Part shown: positions 1 through 6,566 of the stretch, piece after piece
Layout of the letters: each line of letters opens with the position of its first letter
How positions within the stretch are numbered: the stretch's first letter is position 1
Source of the DNA: Chloroflexota bacterium
GTDB lineage: Bacteria > Chloroflexota > Anaerolineae > Anaerolineales > UBA4823
Assembly: GCA_021849525.1 (NCBI GenBank)
Contig: JAJZSS010000031.1
Coordinates: forward strand, 1-9,683
Direction: 5' to 3'
Length of the DNA: 9,683 nt
Position numbers and translations under genes: made by a program
Notes under the pieces: model-generated
Told to the model about the DNA's origin: nothing
Seen by the model: the letters and a program-made list of their open reading frames with translations, nothing else
Database searches by the model: none

Positions 1-827
1 TCGTAACGAACCCACTGGATCGGTGAACGGCTGCCGCTGAGCTGGATGACCCGCGCTGCCAGCGCATCGATTGTAATCTCTTCGGTCGTCCCGATATTGT
101 ACACCTGACCTACCGCCTGAGGGTGTTCTGCCAGGCCGGCAATCGCCCCCACGACATCGGCGACATCGCTGAAACAGCGCGACTGGCTGCCATCGCCGAA
201 AACTTCGAGCGGCTGATCCCGCAGCGCCCGGCGCACGAAGCGCGGCACCACCATCCCGTAGCGCCCGGTCTGGCGCGGTCCAACTGTATTGAACAATCGC
301 AGGATCACCACCGGCAGGCCGTACTGGTGAAAGTATGCCAGCCCCAGGAACTCGTCCACCATTTTGGAGGTGGCATATGCCCAGCGGCTGTGACTGGTTG
401 GCCCCAGCAGGCAGTCGTCCTCCTCGCTGAAAGTCTCGGTTGTGCCCTTGCCGTACACTTCCGAAGTCGAGGCAATCAGCACTTTACAGCCGTAACGACG
501 GGCAGCCGTGAGCACTGCTTCGCTGCCCATGATGTTGGTGCGGATGGTATGCACCGGGTCTTCGACAATCAGCTTCACGCCCACTGCGGCTGCCAGGTGG
601 ATCACGATATCTGCCTGGCTGGTCAGGCGGTCCAATACCTGGTTGTTCAGGATTGTCTCACGTACAAACTGGAAGTTCGGCGCAGCGATCGGCCCGGCGA
701 TGTTTTCAATCCGCCCGGTGGATAGATCGTCTATCGCGGTCACCTGGCAGCCGCGCCCTACCAGCAAATCGGAAAGATGGCTGCCGATGAATCCCGCCCC
801 ACCGGTGATCAATACCTTATCTACCAC
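1..827 (-). CDS. NAD-dependent sugar-nucleotide epimerase/dehydratase (extended SDR), 3'-truncated by window edge
   Basis: This is a cytoplasmic enzyme that should modify a nucleotide sugar (epimerase, 4,6-dehydratase or decarboxylase type) for surface glycan synthesis. About 275 codons are visible and the C-terminus lies outside the window. Reading from a GTG at 825-827, the N-terminus has the Rossmann motif GGAGFIGSH (GxxGxxG at residues 9-15), an acid at the end of beta-2 (D33), the VIHLAA strand at about 75-80, STSEVYG at 120-126, and the catalytic YATSK (Y151, K155). LRLFNTVGPRQ follows further on, all typical of extended short-chain dehydrogenases. The glutamate after Thr-Ser (E123) resembles UDP-glucuronate decarboxylases and 4,6-dehydratases more than plain GalE, but the substrate cannot be assigned. 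The GTG start is supported by GGGAGG 4 nt upstream and by the Rossmann fold starting immediately. It is divergent from the membrane protein gene at 938. Confidence 0.93.
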   Translation of the reverse strand, partial: MVDKVLITGGAGFIGSHLSDLLVGRGCQVTAIDDLSTGRIENIAGPIAAPNFQFVRETILNNQVLDRLTSQADIVIHLAAAVGVKLIVEDPVHTIRTNIMGSEAVLTAARRYGCKVLIASTSEVYGKGTTETFSEEDDCLLGPTSHSRWAYATSKMVDEFLGLAYFHQYGLPVVILRLFNTVGPRQTGRYGMVVPRFVRRALRDQPLEVFGDGSQSRCFSDVADVVGAIAGLAEHPQAVGQVYNIGTTEEITIDALAARVIQLSGSRSPIQWVRY

Positions 828-831
828 ACTG

Positions 832-837
832 CCTCCC
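832..837 (-). promoter_or_regulatory. Ribosome binding site deciding the GTG start at 827
   Basis: GGGAGG on the minus strand lies 4 nt before the GTG. No in-frame ATG is available near the Rossmann motif, so this site fixes the unusual start codon. An overlapping GTG two bases upstream is in another frame and meets a stop two codons on. Confidence 0.75.
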
Positions 838-859
838 AACCGGATATATTCCAAGCCGC

Positions 860-865
860 ATTATA
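860..865 (-). promoter_or_regulatory. Predicted -10 box (TATAAT) for the epimerase gene
   Basis: There is an exact TATAAT on the minus strand. Transcription would start near 853, giving a leader of roughly 26 nt that contains the GGGAGG. No convincing TTGACA-like -35 is seen 16-18 bp upstream; that region instead contains the small inverted repeat CTGAC-N6-GTCAG at 880-895. Confidence 0.55.
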
Positions 866-923
866 ACGCCGAATGCAGGCTGACATTTCCGTCAGTCGGG
901 ATGTTTTTTCCAGCAGAATCGCT

Positions 924-929
924 TAACAT
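924..929 (+). promoter_or_regulatory. Predicted -10 box (TAACAT) for a leaderless transcript starting at ATG 938
   Basis: TAACAT fits TAnnnT and ends exactly 8 nt before the ATG at 938, so RNA would begin at or next to the start codon. No Shine-Dalgarno-like purine run precedes the ATG. The same arrangement recurs before the gene at 8275. No good -35 is seen. Confidence 0.4.
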
Positions 930-937
930 TGAGCCTG

Positions 938-2431
938 ATGCAAACTCGCAAACTGGTCATCTGGATCACATTTTTGGCGGTATTTGCCATGGCAGCGAAA
1001 TATGCCGTCGATACCGATACCTGGTGGCACCTGCGGGCCGGGGAATGGATGGCGCAAAACGGCCAGATCTTGCAGGTGGATATCTTCTCTCACACCCGCT
1101 ATGGCGAGCCATGGCGCTATCCCGGCTGGCTGGTCGAGATCCCCATGTACTGGATGTACGCTCTGGCAGGTCCCGGTGGCCTGAATCTCTGGACGGCAGC
1201 GATGGTAACCCTGGCGTTTGCTTTTGTGTGGCGGCTCCAGGTGGGGAATCCCTATTTACGAGCGTTTATCACCATCCTGGGCGCTGCCGCTTCGGGAGTC
1301 TACTGGGCGGCGCGGCCGTACCTGGTCACCTTCGTGCTGACCGCGGTCTATCTGTGGCTCCTGGAATCCTGGCGCTGGCGAGAGGGTGAAAAATACACTC
1401 GACGCCTGTGGCTGCTGCCGGTCCTGATGGTCTTGTGGGCGAACAGCCATGGGGGATTCTTCACCGGCTTTTTATTGTTGGCCGTATACCTGGCGGGCGA
1501 GGCCTGGGGCTGGTTGAGCACCAACTTCATCGCTCGCCGCCAGCCGCCAGCCACCTTCCCCGGTGTGGAACACACACGGCGCTTGCGCACGCTGGGCCTG
1601 GTCAGCCTGGTTACCCTGCTGGCAGCCTGCCTGTCGCCAGTCGGTCCCCGCCTGCTGCTTTACCCATTCCAGACGGTGGAAATCGCTGCCCTGCAGGCAT
1701 ATATCCAGGAGTGGCAGCCGCCCAACTTCCACGACCTCAGCCTGCAGCCGTTCTTATGGCTCTTTTTGCTCAGCCTGGGCGCGATCGGCGCTTCCCGCCG
1801 CCGGCTGGCGCTCACCGATTTCCTGCTCCTGGCGGGCTTTGGTTACCTGGGCTTCCTGGCGGCGCGCAATATCGCCCTGTTTGCCCTGGCAGCCCTGCCC
1901 CCACTCAGCCGCCACAGCGCGGTTGCCCTGCAGCTTGCCGGGTGCACCTTGCGCCTCAAGCCGTTAGAAACCGAGACTCCGCCCCGCCTGCGCCGCCTGA
2001 ACCTGGTATTACTGGGGGTGGTATTCCTGGCAGTCCTGGCGCGTCTGCTGCCCGTACTGCCGGAGGAAGCCAACGCCGCCCATTTCCGCCAGCAGCTCCC
2101 GGTGGCAGCCGCCCGGGAAGTGGCGCAGGCAGCTCCCCCGGGCAGGCTTTTCAACTCATACAACTGCGGCGGCTACCTGGTGTGGGCGCTGCGTGATTAC
2201 CCGGTCTTTATCGATGGGCGCACCGATCTGTATAACGATGAAATCATCAATGAGTGGCTGAGGGCGATGCGCGCCGAGGCGGGTTGGGAAGAAATTTTCA
2301 GACAGCGCCAGATCGGCGTGGTGCTGGTCGAGCCGCAGACGCCCCTGGCAGCCGCACTCGCTGAGGAGCCGGGCTGGGAAGAGCTGTATCGCGACGAAAT
2401 CGCAGTAGTCTACCGGCAAGTGCAGCCATAA
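938..2431 (+). CDS. Polytopic GT-C-like membrane protein with C-terminal extracytoplasmic domain
   Basis: This is a 497-residue integral membrane protein with about ten hydrophobic segments. After the first segment (about residues 6-24) comes a loop with D25-T-D27 and WWHLRAGEW (29-37). An acidic DxD-type motif in the first extracytoplasmic loop is the hallmark of GT-C glycosyltransferases, which use polyprenyl-phosphate sugars. The DxDxWWHL-plus-'FSHTRYGEPW' pattern is one I recognise from otherwise uncharacterised bacterial membrane proteins. The last roughly 120 residues form a soluble domain with FNSYNCGGYLVW (405-416) and FIDGRTDLY (424-432). ATG 938 is preferred over an in-frame TTG at 929, because the TTG overlaps the predicted -10 box and has no ribosome binding site. 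Sugar donor and acceptor are unknown. The glycosyltransferase role is inference; membrane location and the family pattern are visible. Confidence 0.88.
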   Translation: MQTRKLVIWITFLAVFAMAAKYAVDTDTWWHLRAGEWMAQNGQILQVDIFSHTRYGEPWRYPGWLVEIPMYWMYALAGPGGLNLWTAAMVTLAFAFVWRLQVGNPYLRAFITILGAAASGVYWAARPYLVTFVLTAVYLWLLESWRWREGEKYTRRLWLLPVLMVLWANSHGGFFTGFLLLAVYLAGEAWGWLSTNFIARRQPPATFPGVEHTRRLRTLGLVSLVTLLAACLSPVGPRLLLYPFQTVEIAALQAYIQEWQPPNFHDLSLQPFLWLFLLSLGAIGASRRRLALTDFLLLAGFGYLGFLAARNIALFALAALPPLSRHSAVALQLAGCTLRLKPLETETPPRLRRLNLVLLGVVFLAVLARLLPVLPEEANAAHFRQQLPVAAAREVAQAAPPGRLFNSYNCGGYLVWALRDYPVFIDGRTDLYNDEIINEWLRAMRAEAGWEEIFRQRQIGVVLVEPQTPLAAALAEEPGWEELYRDEIAVVYRQVQP

Positions 2432-2445
2432 TTCACTGCTCTCAA

Positions 2446-2487
2446 AAAGATCCCACCCGCAGAGGTTGATTCTGCGGGTGGGATTTT
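2446..2487. terminator. Bidirectional rho-independent terminator
   Basis: A perfect 14-bp stem pairs ATCCCACCCGCAGA (2450-2463) with its complement (2471-2484) across a 7-nt loop. A four-T run follows on the plus strand and five Ts follow on the minus strand (the A-run at 2444-2448). It lies between the convergent genes ending at 2431 and 2543, so it can stop transcription from both sides. Confidence 0.9.
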
Positions 2488-2542
2488 GATTCTGTGGGGT
2501 TTTTCGCTAAATGGGATGTACCCGTCTGTGAAGGACAGCGAC

Positions 2543-5500
2543 CTAGTGCTTCAGGGCTGGCAAGAACAGCTTATTGGGTAAATCTGAAGGATCGAGGATG
2601 ATCTGGGCGCCGGTGAAGGGCCCCATTCTCCCATGCTGGTCGATCATCGCCACCCGCCAGTAGTAGGTATCCGGGGTCTGGTACAACCGGTTGGGAGTAT
2701 AGCGGGTATTGTTGGTGACCGCGGCGTCATAGATCGCGCCAAAAGTCGGCGAAAGAGAAATTTCCAGCTGGTAATTGGCTGCACCCAGTACCGGCGTCCA
2801 GTAGAAGGTCGGGGTCGTAAGGACCGTTTCATTCACCGGATCGAGCAGTGTGGTCACCGGGTACTGCTTGGTAAAGGTAGCCAGCGGGCTGAAATCACCC
2901 AGGCGATAGTTGCCATCGACCATTGCCACCCGCCAGGTGTAAGTTCCATCGGCGTAGCCATTGGTGGGGGTGTAGCAGGTCTGCTCGGTTTCGATGGTCT
3001 CCACCGGCACACTGTTGAACAGGATTTGCACCCGGTAGCGATAAGCGGCCAGGACTGGATTATGATCGCTGTCATTGACCAGCACCGGCTGCCAGCATAG
3101 CGTTGGCGCTCGCCCGAAGACTTCGGTTGCTCCGGGATCATTGGGCGTCAGGCCGGTCGGCACCGGCAGACTGAGGGTGAAACTCTGGCTGGGCGACCAT
3201 TGATTGATAATATTTCCCCAACGCCGGGCGCGCACCCGCCAGTAATAATCGCCATTGCCCAGGGTGCCGGTAGGTGTATACGAAACCTGGGTGGTGTTGA
3301 TGTTGACTTCGGGTGAACCGAAGTTGGGATCGTTGTCCACCAGCAATTCATAACTCTCAGCGCCTTCAACAATCTCCCATGAGAAGGTAGGTGTAGCATT
3401 GGTTACTGAAACTTGCAGGTTTTCGGGGATAAAGCCCAGGCGTTCGAAGCGAACTCCTTGTGACCAAGCGCCGAAATTTACGCTGGAGTATGGAGGAGGA
3501 GGGGGCGGCGATATATAACGCGGCTGAACACGCCAGTAATACGAGTTATCGCCGATGAAATCACTCGGCCATGGGTAAGCCGTAGGTGCATAATAGTTCC
3601 CGTCGGATTCGACTCTGTAACTGGCTCTTTCCGTGGTAAAGCTGGCATCCAGGTACGCTTTCATCCAGACCCCTGCCCAGGGAGACGTTCCATTCCCGCC
3701 CACCGGATAATCCCAGGCGAAGGGCGGCACGGAGGCGAAAGTCGCCGGGTCGCCGCCGATATCATTCGCCGGGCGAAGCAGGTTCAGGCGCTCGGAGACG
3801 CTGCTGAAGCGGCTGACCAGGTTTCCCCCAGGTATATTGGGATCGTTGGGAACCGAATCCTGCGCAACTCCGAGAATCGGATCATAACTTACCAGAGTTG
3901 CAGTGTAACTGCCGGAATTCTCTCCGTAACCAATCGCTGTATTGGGAATAACCAGATCTACATACCCGGCAGAATAGTTGAGCACGCCGCCGATATTATC
4001 CAGGACATCCGGTGTATCCCAATATCCGCCGGGTGTCCAGCGATAAATCACCGTATGTTCAGCAGAGAACATACCTCCTATCTGGTGGATATAGATTGCA
4101 TATTCCGGATGGTGGGCAGGAATGGTGGTCAGGTTGTAACTCATCGCGTCGCTGGTCGCCCCGGATCCATCTAGGTGGTCAGTATCCAGGTAAAGCACAT
4201 AAGTCATATCTGGCGCGCCGGTGGTCGCTTGGAAACCGAGGTACCAGGCTTGGATATCCTGGCTGGCGTACAGATCGCGCAGCTCGTAATTTGCATCGTC
4301 GACATCATCCGGGTCGGTGCCAATCACAAGACGGTTTGCAGTATCTCCCGGAGTCCGGAACATGATCCATTGGCTTTGGGATGCAATCTGGAATCGCCAC
4401 GTGTCGCTGAGCTCGCTTACTGGGTTTCCTCCGGCATAAGCCTGCACGCGCCAGAAGAAAGTGCCAAACTCCAGCTTGCTAAGCAGACGTTGGCCCCGGC
4501 TGGTCGTGGGTGCATAAGCCGGGTAATCCACACGTGTGCTCTCCAGAATATCTGTAAATCCCGCGTCCCGGCTGATTGTGATCTCGTAGCTGTCTGCCCC
4601 ACTCAACGGCTGCCACTCGAAAAGGGGCATGGTTTCCACGATTTCTGCCCCGTCCACCGGGCGTAAAAGCTGGGGAGCAGGGGTATCCGTAGGCTGTATC
4701 TGTCCGGGATCAATTCGTGTCCGCCATATCTGGCTCCACCAGGTGCCACCTGCAGCATTCAGTGGGCGAACCCGCCAGTAATAATCCACCCCGGCAACCG
4801 GAATGAAAGGATTGGCCTGAGAAGGCGTGGCATTGGTGTTCTCAGTATCCATAGACCACACCGGTAGTGCAATGAAAGTTGGATCAGTATTGACTTCAAT
4901 CCGGTAAACAAACGCCTGGGTGTCACCGGTTGGGAAGGGACCTGTCAAACGGTGCCAGGTGAAAACCGGCAAAGCTACCGTGCGGTCCTCGTGCGGTTGA
5001 GTGATCAGCTCCATGTCCTGACCGGGATAATTATCCGGCAGATAATAATAGGGTGGGTATACTAGCATTGGCGCCATCATGCTGTAACTGCTGGAGTAAG
5101 AAGCCAGCTCACTGGAAACACCCCTGCCATTATATTTGTCGTAAGGGGTTACTCTCCAGTAGTATGTCCATGCAGCTCCCCAGTAGCGATTCGGTGTGTA
5201 CCATGTGTTCGAAGTATCTGCGACGATCTGTTGTGGTCCCTGCAAATCAGGTTGAGTGCTGATCTCAATTTTATAATAACTTGCCCCAGGCACAGGCGTC
5301 CAGCTGAAATATGGATGGCGCACGGATTGGTAACCGTTGCGCGGAGTCAACGTCACCGGTTTGATATACCACTGCTTGCGGAAAGTCCACACGCTGCTCC
5401 AACTTGCCAGCGAATTACCGGAGACTGCCTGTACCCGCCAGTAATAGTTGACATCGTTCGGTAATGGCGTTGTTGGGGTGAAGGTCGTGTTCGGGGTTGT

Positions 5501-6376
5501 CTCTGTATGAACATCGGCGGCGAAGGTGGGGTCCGTTGAATACTGCAAGCGATAGTATTGTGTGCCAAACACCGCCTTCCAGCGAAAGGTGGGGGTAAAT
5601 GTGGGTGTGGACAGATTCCCCGGTTCGAGCAAAGCAGGTACCTGATCATAACCCATCTGAAAGCTACGTGACTCGGAGGCGGTACCCTGGCGGTTGTGGG
5701 TATCGAAGGGGATCACCCGCCAGGAGTATGTCCCATTGGCCAGTTTTACCACCGGCTGGTTGGAGGTGGTAAGAGTCGTGTTATCGACCGCCAGGACGCT
5801 GAAATCGGGGTTGGCTGAGATCTGCAAACGATAAAAGGCTGCGCCGGGCACCGGCTGCCAGGAAAATGCCGGGGAGTCGAAGAATTCCAGAATGTCCCCT
5901 TCTCCCGGGCTGGTCAGCACGGGCTGGTTGTCCGGTGTTGCCCACTGGCGGGTGAAGCTGCGGGTCACGCTGGGGAAACTGACTTCGGGCCAATCGACCA
6001 GCACCCGCCAGTAATACACGCCATCCGGAAAAGGGCTGAGGTTGGTAGGAGTATAGCGAGTCAGAGGCGTACTGTATTCCTGCTTGGTAGTGAATGCGAT
6101 ATCCGGGCTGATCTGCAGTTTATAGCTGCCTGCTCCCTCCACTGCTGTCCATGAGAATTCAGGAAAGGCATTTGGTGGCGCCGCCAGCGTGCCGCCAAAA
6201 CCGGTAGCCGTCACGGTCACTCCGTTGGCCGGAGTCAGCGGTGACGGCGCATCGATCGCCCACGCCGGTCCGCTGTTCAGGGGGGTGAATAAACTGAGGA
6301 GAAATATCCCCAAAAAAAGCAGCCGTCCCAGGCGCTGGCGCTTCCGGTTTGATGGATTTGTTTGATTGTAAGACAT
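2543..6376 (-). CDS. Large secreted surface protein: ten FN3-like YYWRV repeats plus one central beta-rich domain
   Basis: This is a 1277-residue exported protein of unknown function. ATG 6376 is preferred over an upstream in-frame ATG at 6418 because GGGAGG sits 4 nt before it and a signal peptide follows directly: a basic stretch (RKRQR, 11-15), a hydrophobic core (about 19-33) and an AWA cleavage site (38-40). The mature protein has six repeats (about 43-662), a non-repeat domain (about 667-846) and four more repeats (about 864-1261). Each repeat follows 'P.FsW.pV.GA..Y.lqIs..p.F', 'YTPT' and a final aromatic-x-WRV strand; ten WRV cores are present. This matches a fibronectin-III-like beta sandwich. 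The only two cysteines I see in the whole protein (C1094, C1134) are both in repeat 9. The chain ends NKLFLPALKH, resembling C-terminal tails on exported Chloroflexota proteins. An adhesin, sheath or S-layer-like role is possible but not shown. Confidence 0.92.
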   Translation of the reverse strand: MSYNQTNPSNRKRQRLGRLLFLGIFLLSLFTPLNSGPAWAIDAPSPLTPANGVTVTATGFGGTLAAPPNAFPEFSWTAVEGAGSYKLQISPDIAFTTKQEYSTPLTRYTPTNLSPFPDGVYYWRVLVDWPEVSFPSVTRSFTRQWATPDNQPVLTSPGEGDILEFFDSPAFSWQPVPGAAFYRLQISANPDFSVLAVDNTTLTTSNQPVVKLANGTYSWRVIPFDTHNRQGTASESRSFQMGYDQVPALLEPGNLSTPTFTPTFRWKAVFGTQYYRLQYSTDPTFAADVHTETTPNTTFTPTTPLPNDVNYYWRVQAVSGNSLASWSSVWTFRKQWYIKPVTLTPRNGYQSVRHPYFSWTPVPGASYYKIEISTQPDLQGPQQIVADTSNTWYTPNRYWGAAWTYYWRVTPYDKYNGRGVSSELASYSSSYSMMAPMLVYPPYYYLPDNYPGQDMELITQPHEDRTVALPVFTWHRLTGPFPTGDTQAFVYRIEVNTDPTFIALPVWSMDTENTNATPSQANPFIPVAGVDYYWRVRPLNAAGGTWWSQIWRTRIDPGQIQPTDTPAPQLLRPVDGAEIVETMPLFEWQPLSGADSYEITISRDAGFTDILESTRVDYPAYAPTTSRGQRLLSKLEFGTFFWRVQAYAGGNPVSELSDTWRFQIASQSQWIMFRTPGDTANRLVIGTDPDDVDDANYELRDLYASQDIQAWYLGFQATTGAPDMTYVLYLDTDHLDGSGATSDAMSYNLTTIPAHHPEYAIYIHQIGGMFSAEHTVIYRWTPGGYWDTPDVLDNIGGVLNYSAGYVDLVIPNTAIGYGENSGSYTATLVSYDPILGVAQDSVPNDPNIPGGNLVSRFSSVSERLNLLRPANDIGGDPATFASVPPFAWDYPVGGNGTSPWAGVWMKAYLDASFTTERASYRVESDGNYYAPTAYPWPSDFIGDNSYYWRVQPRYISPPPPPPYSSVNFGAWSQGVRFERLGFIPENLQVSVTNATPTFSWEIVEGAESYELLVDNDPNFGSPEVNINTTQVSYTPTGTLGNGDYYWRVRARRWGNIINQWSPSQSFTLSLPVPTGLTPNDPGATEVFGRAPTLCWQPVLVNDSDHNPVLAAYRYRVQILFNSVPVETIETEQTCYTPTNGYADGTYTWRVAMVDGNYRLGDFSPLATFTKQYPVTTLLDPVNETVLTTPTFYWTPVLGAANYQLEISLSPTFGAIYDAAVTNNTRYTPNRLYQTPDTYYWRVAMIDQHGRMGPFTGAQIILDPSDLPNKLFLPALKH
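2594..3787 (-). repeat. FN3-like repeats 7-10 (coding, degenerate)
   Basis: There are four diverged protein repeats of about 90-115 residues, with WRV cores at YYWRV, YYWRV, YTWRV and YYWRV. Repeat 7 is the most degenerate and carries a six-proline run (residues 957-962). Repeat 9 has an insertion between its W and Y strands and the protein's only cysteine pair. At DNA level the conserved core shows up as recurring ACCCGCCAGTA on the plus strand. Confidence 0.8.
3839..4378 (-). other. Central non-repeat domain of the repeat protein, possibly CBM9/DOMON-like
   Basis: Residues about 667-846 lack the WRV pattern. They contain an acidic segment (GTDPDDVDDANYELRDLY), a strand followed by YVLYLDTDHLDGSGATSD, and a later TVIYRWTPGGYW and YVDLVIPNTAIG. 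The order 'LDTD' turn, 'YRW', then 'VDLVIP' strand resembles carbohydrate-binding beta sandwiches of the CBM9 or glucodextranase C-terminal kind. The domain assignment is inference; that it differs from the flanking repeats is plainly visible. Confidence 0.5.
4391..6250 (-). repeat. FN3-like repeats 1-6 (coding, degenerate)
   Basis: There are six protein repeats of about 88-103 residues with WRV cores YYWRV, YSWRV, YYWRV, YYWRV, YYWRV and FFWRV. A tyrosine-rich linker (about residues 427-452, including YPPYYYLPDNY) separates repeats 4 and 5. Divergence between copies is high, so recent tandem duplication is unlikely. Confidence 0.85.
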
Positions 6377-6380
6377 GCGA

Positions 6381-6386
6381 CCTCCC
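6381..6386 (-). promoter_or_regulatory. Ribosome binding site deciding the start at 6376
   Basis: GGGAGG (extending to GGGAGGT) on the minus strand precedes ATG 6376 by 4 nt. The alternative ATG 14 codons upstream (6418) has no such site and would put extra residues before the signal peptide. Confidence 0.8.
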
Positions 6387-6500
6387 ACAAATATCTTTAA
6401 TTCAGGCGTTTTTTGCATTTGAAATTATTCTGTCCAGCGCAGAATTCTCCCCCACCCCCAGCAATGTTTTAATTCCGCCAGGTGCTTGCATTGCAATATC

Positions 6501-6506
6501 ATTATA
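6501..6506 (-). promoter_or_regulatory. Predicted -10 box (TATAAT) for the repeat-protein gene
   Basis: There is an exact TATAAT on the minus strand, giving a start near 6494 and a leader of roughly 118 nt. Two small inverted repeats bracket it: TTGCA-T-TGCAA at 6486-6496 over the predicted start site, and CCAAT-N5-ATTGG at 6513-6527 in the spacer. No standard -35 is seen; the shared element at 6527-6546 lies 20 bp upstream. Confidence 0.55.
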
Positions 6507-6526
6507 AACATGCCAATGTGGGATTG

Positions 6527-6546
6527 GGCTTACAAAATAACAAGGT
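6527..6546 (-). promoter_or_regulatory. Shared 20-bp promoter-associated element, copy 1
   Basis: On the plus strand this reads GGCTTACAAAATAACAAGGT. It matches 8222-8241 at 19 of 20 positions and lies 20 bp upstream of the TATAAT of the repeat-protein gene. It is outside coding sequence, 20 bp past the stop of the upstream GT-C gene. It may be a -35-region element or regulator site common to both genes. Confidence 0.6.
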
Positions 6547-6566
6547 GGGGAGCTACAACTGGCCGT

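Noticed and set aside
929..937. TTG at 929 as start of the first membrane protein
   Set aside because: It overlaps the predicted -10 box and lacks a ribosome binding site; ATG 938 is three codons on and fits a leaderless start.
123..1389. Plus-strand open frames at 123-725 and 508-1389
   Set aside because: They lie opposite the epimerase gene, whose minus-strand translation has a full set of family motifs, or in another frame of the membrane protein gene. Their own translations show no recognisable domain.
3148..5649. Many short open frames on both strands inside the repeat-protein gene
   Set aside because: They are shadows of the 1277-residue frame, without ribosome binding sites or recognisable domains.
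2594..6250. CRISPR-like array from the recurring ACCCGCCAGTA
   Set aside because: The motif recurs about every 270-300 bases or at irregular larger steps and encodes the conserved WRV strand of protein repeats in one continuous reading frame.
6377..6418. N-terminal extension of the repeat protein to ATG 6418
   Set aside because: No ribosome binding site precedes 6418, while GGGAGG sits before ATG 6376 and a clean signal peptide follows it.
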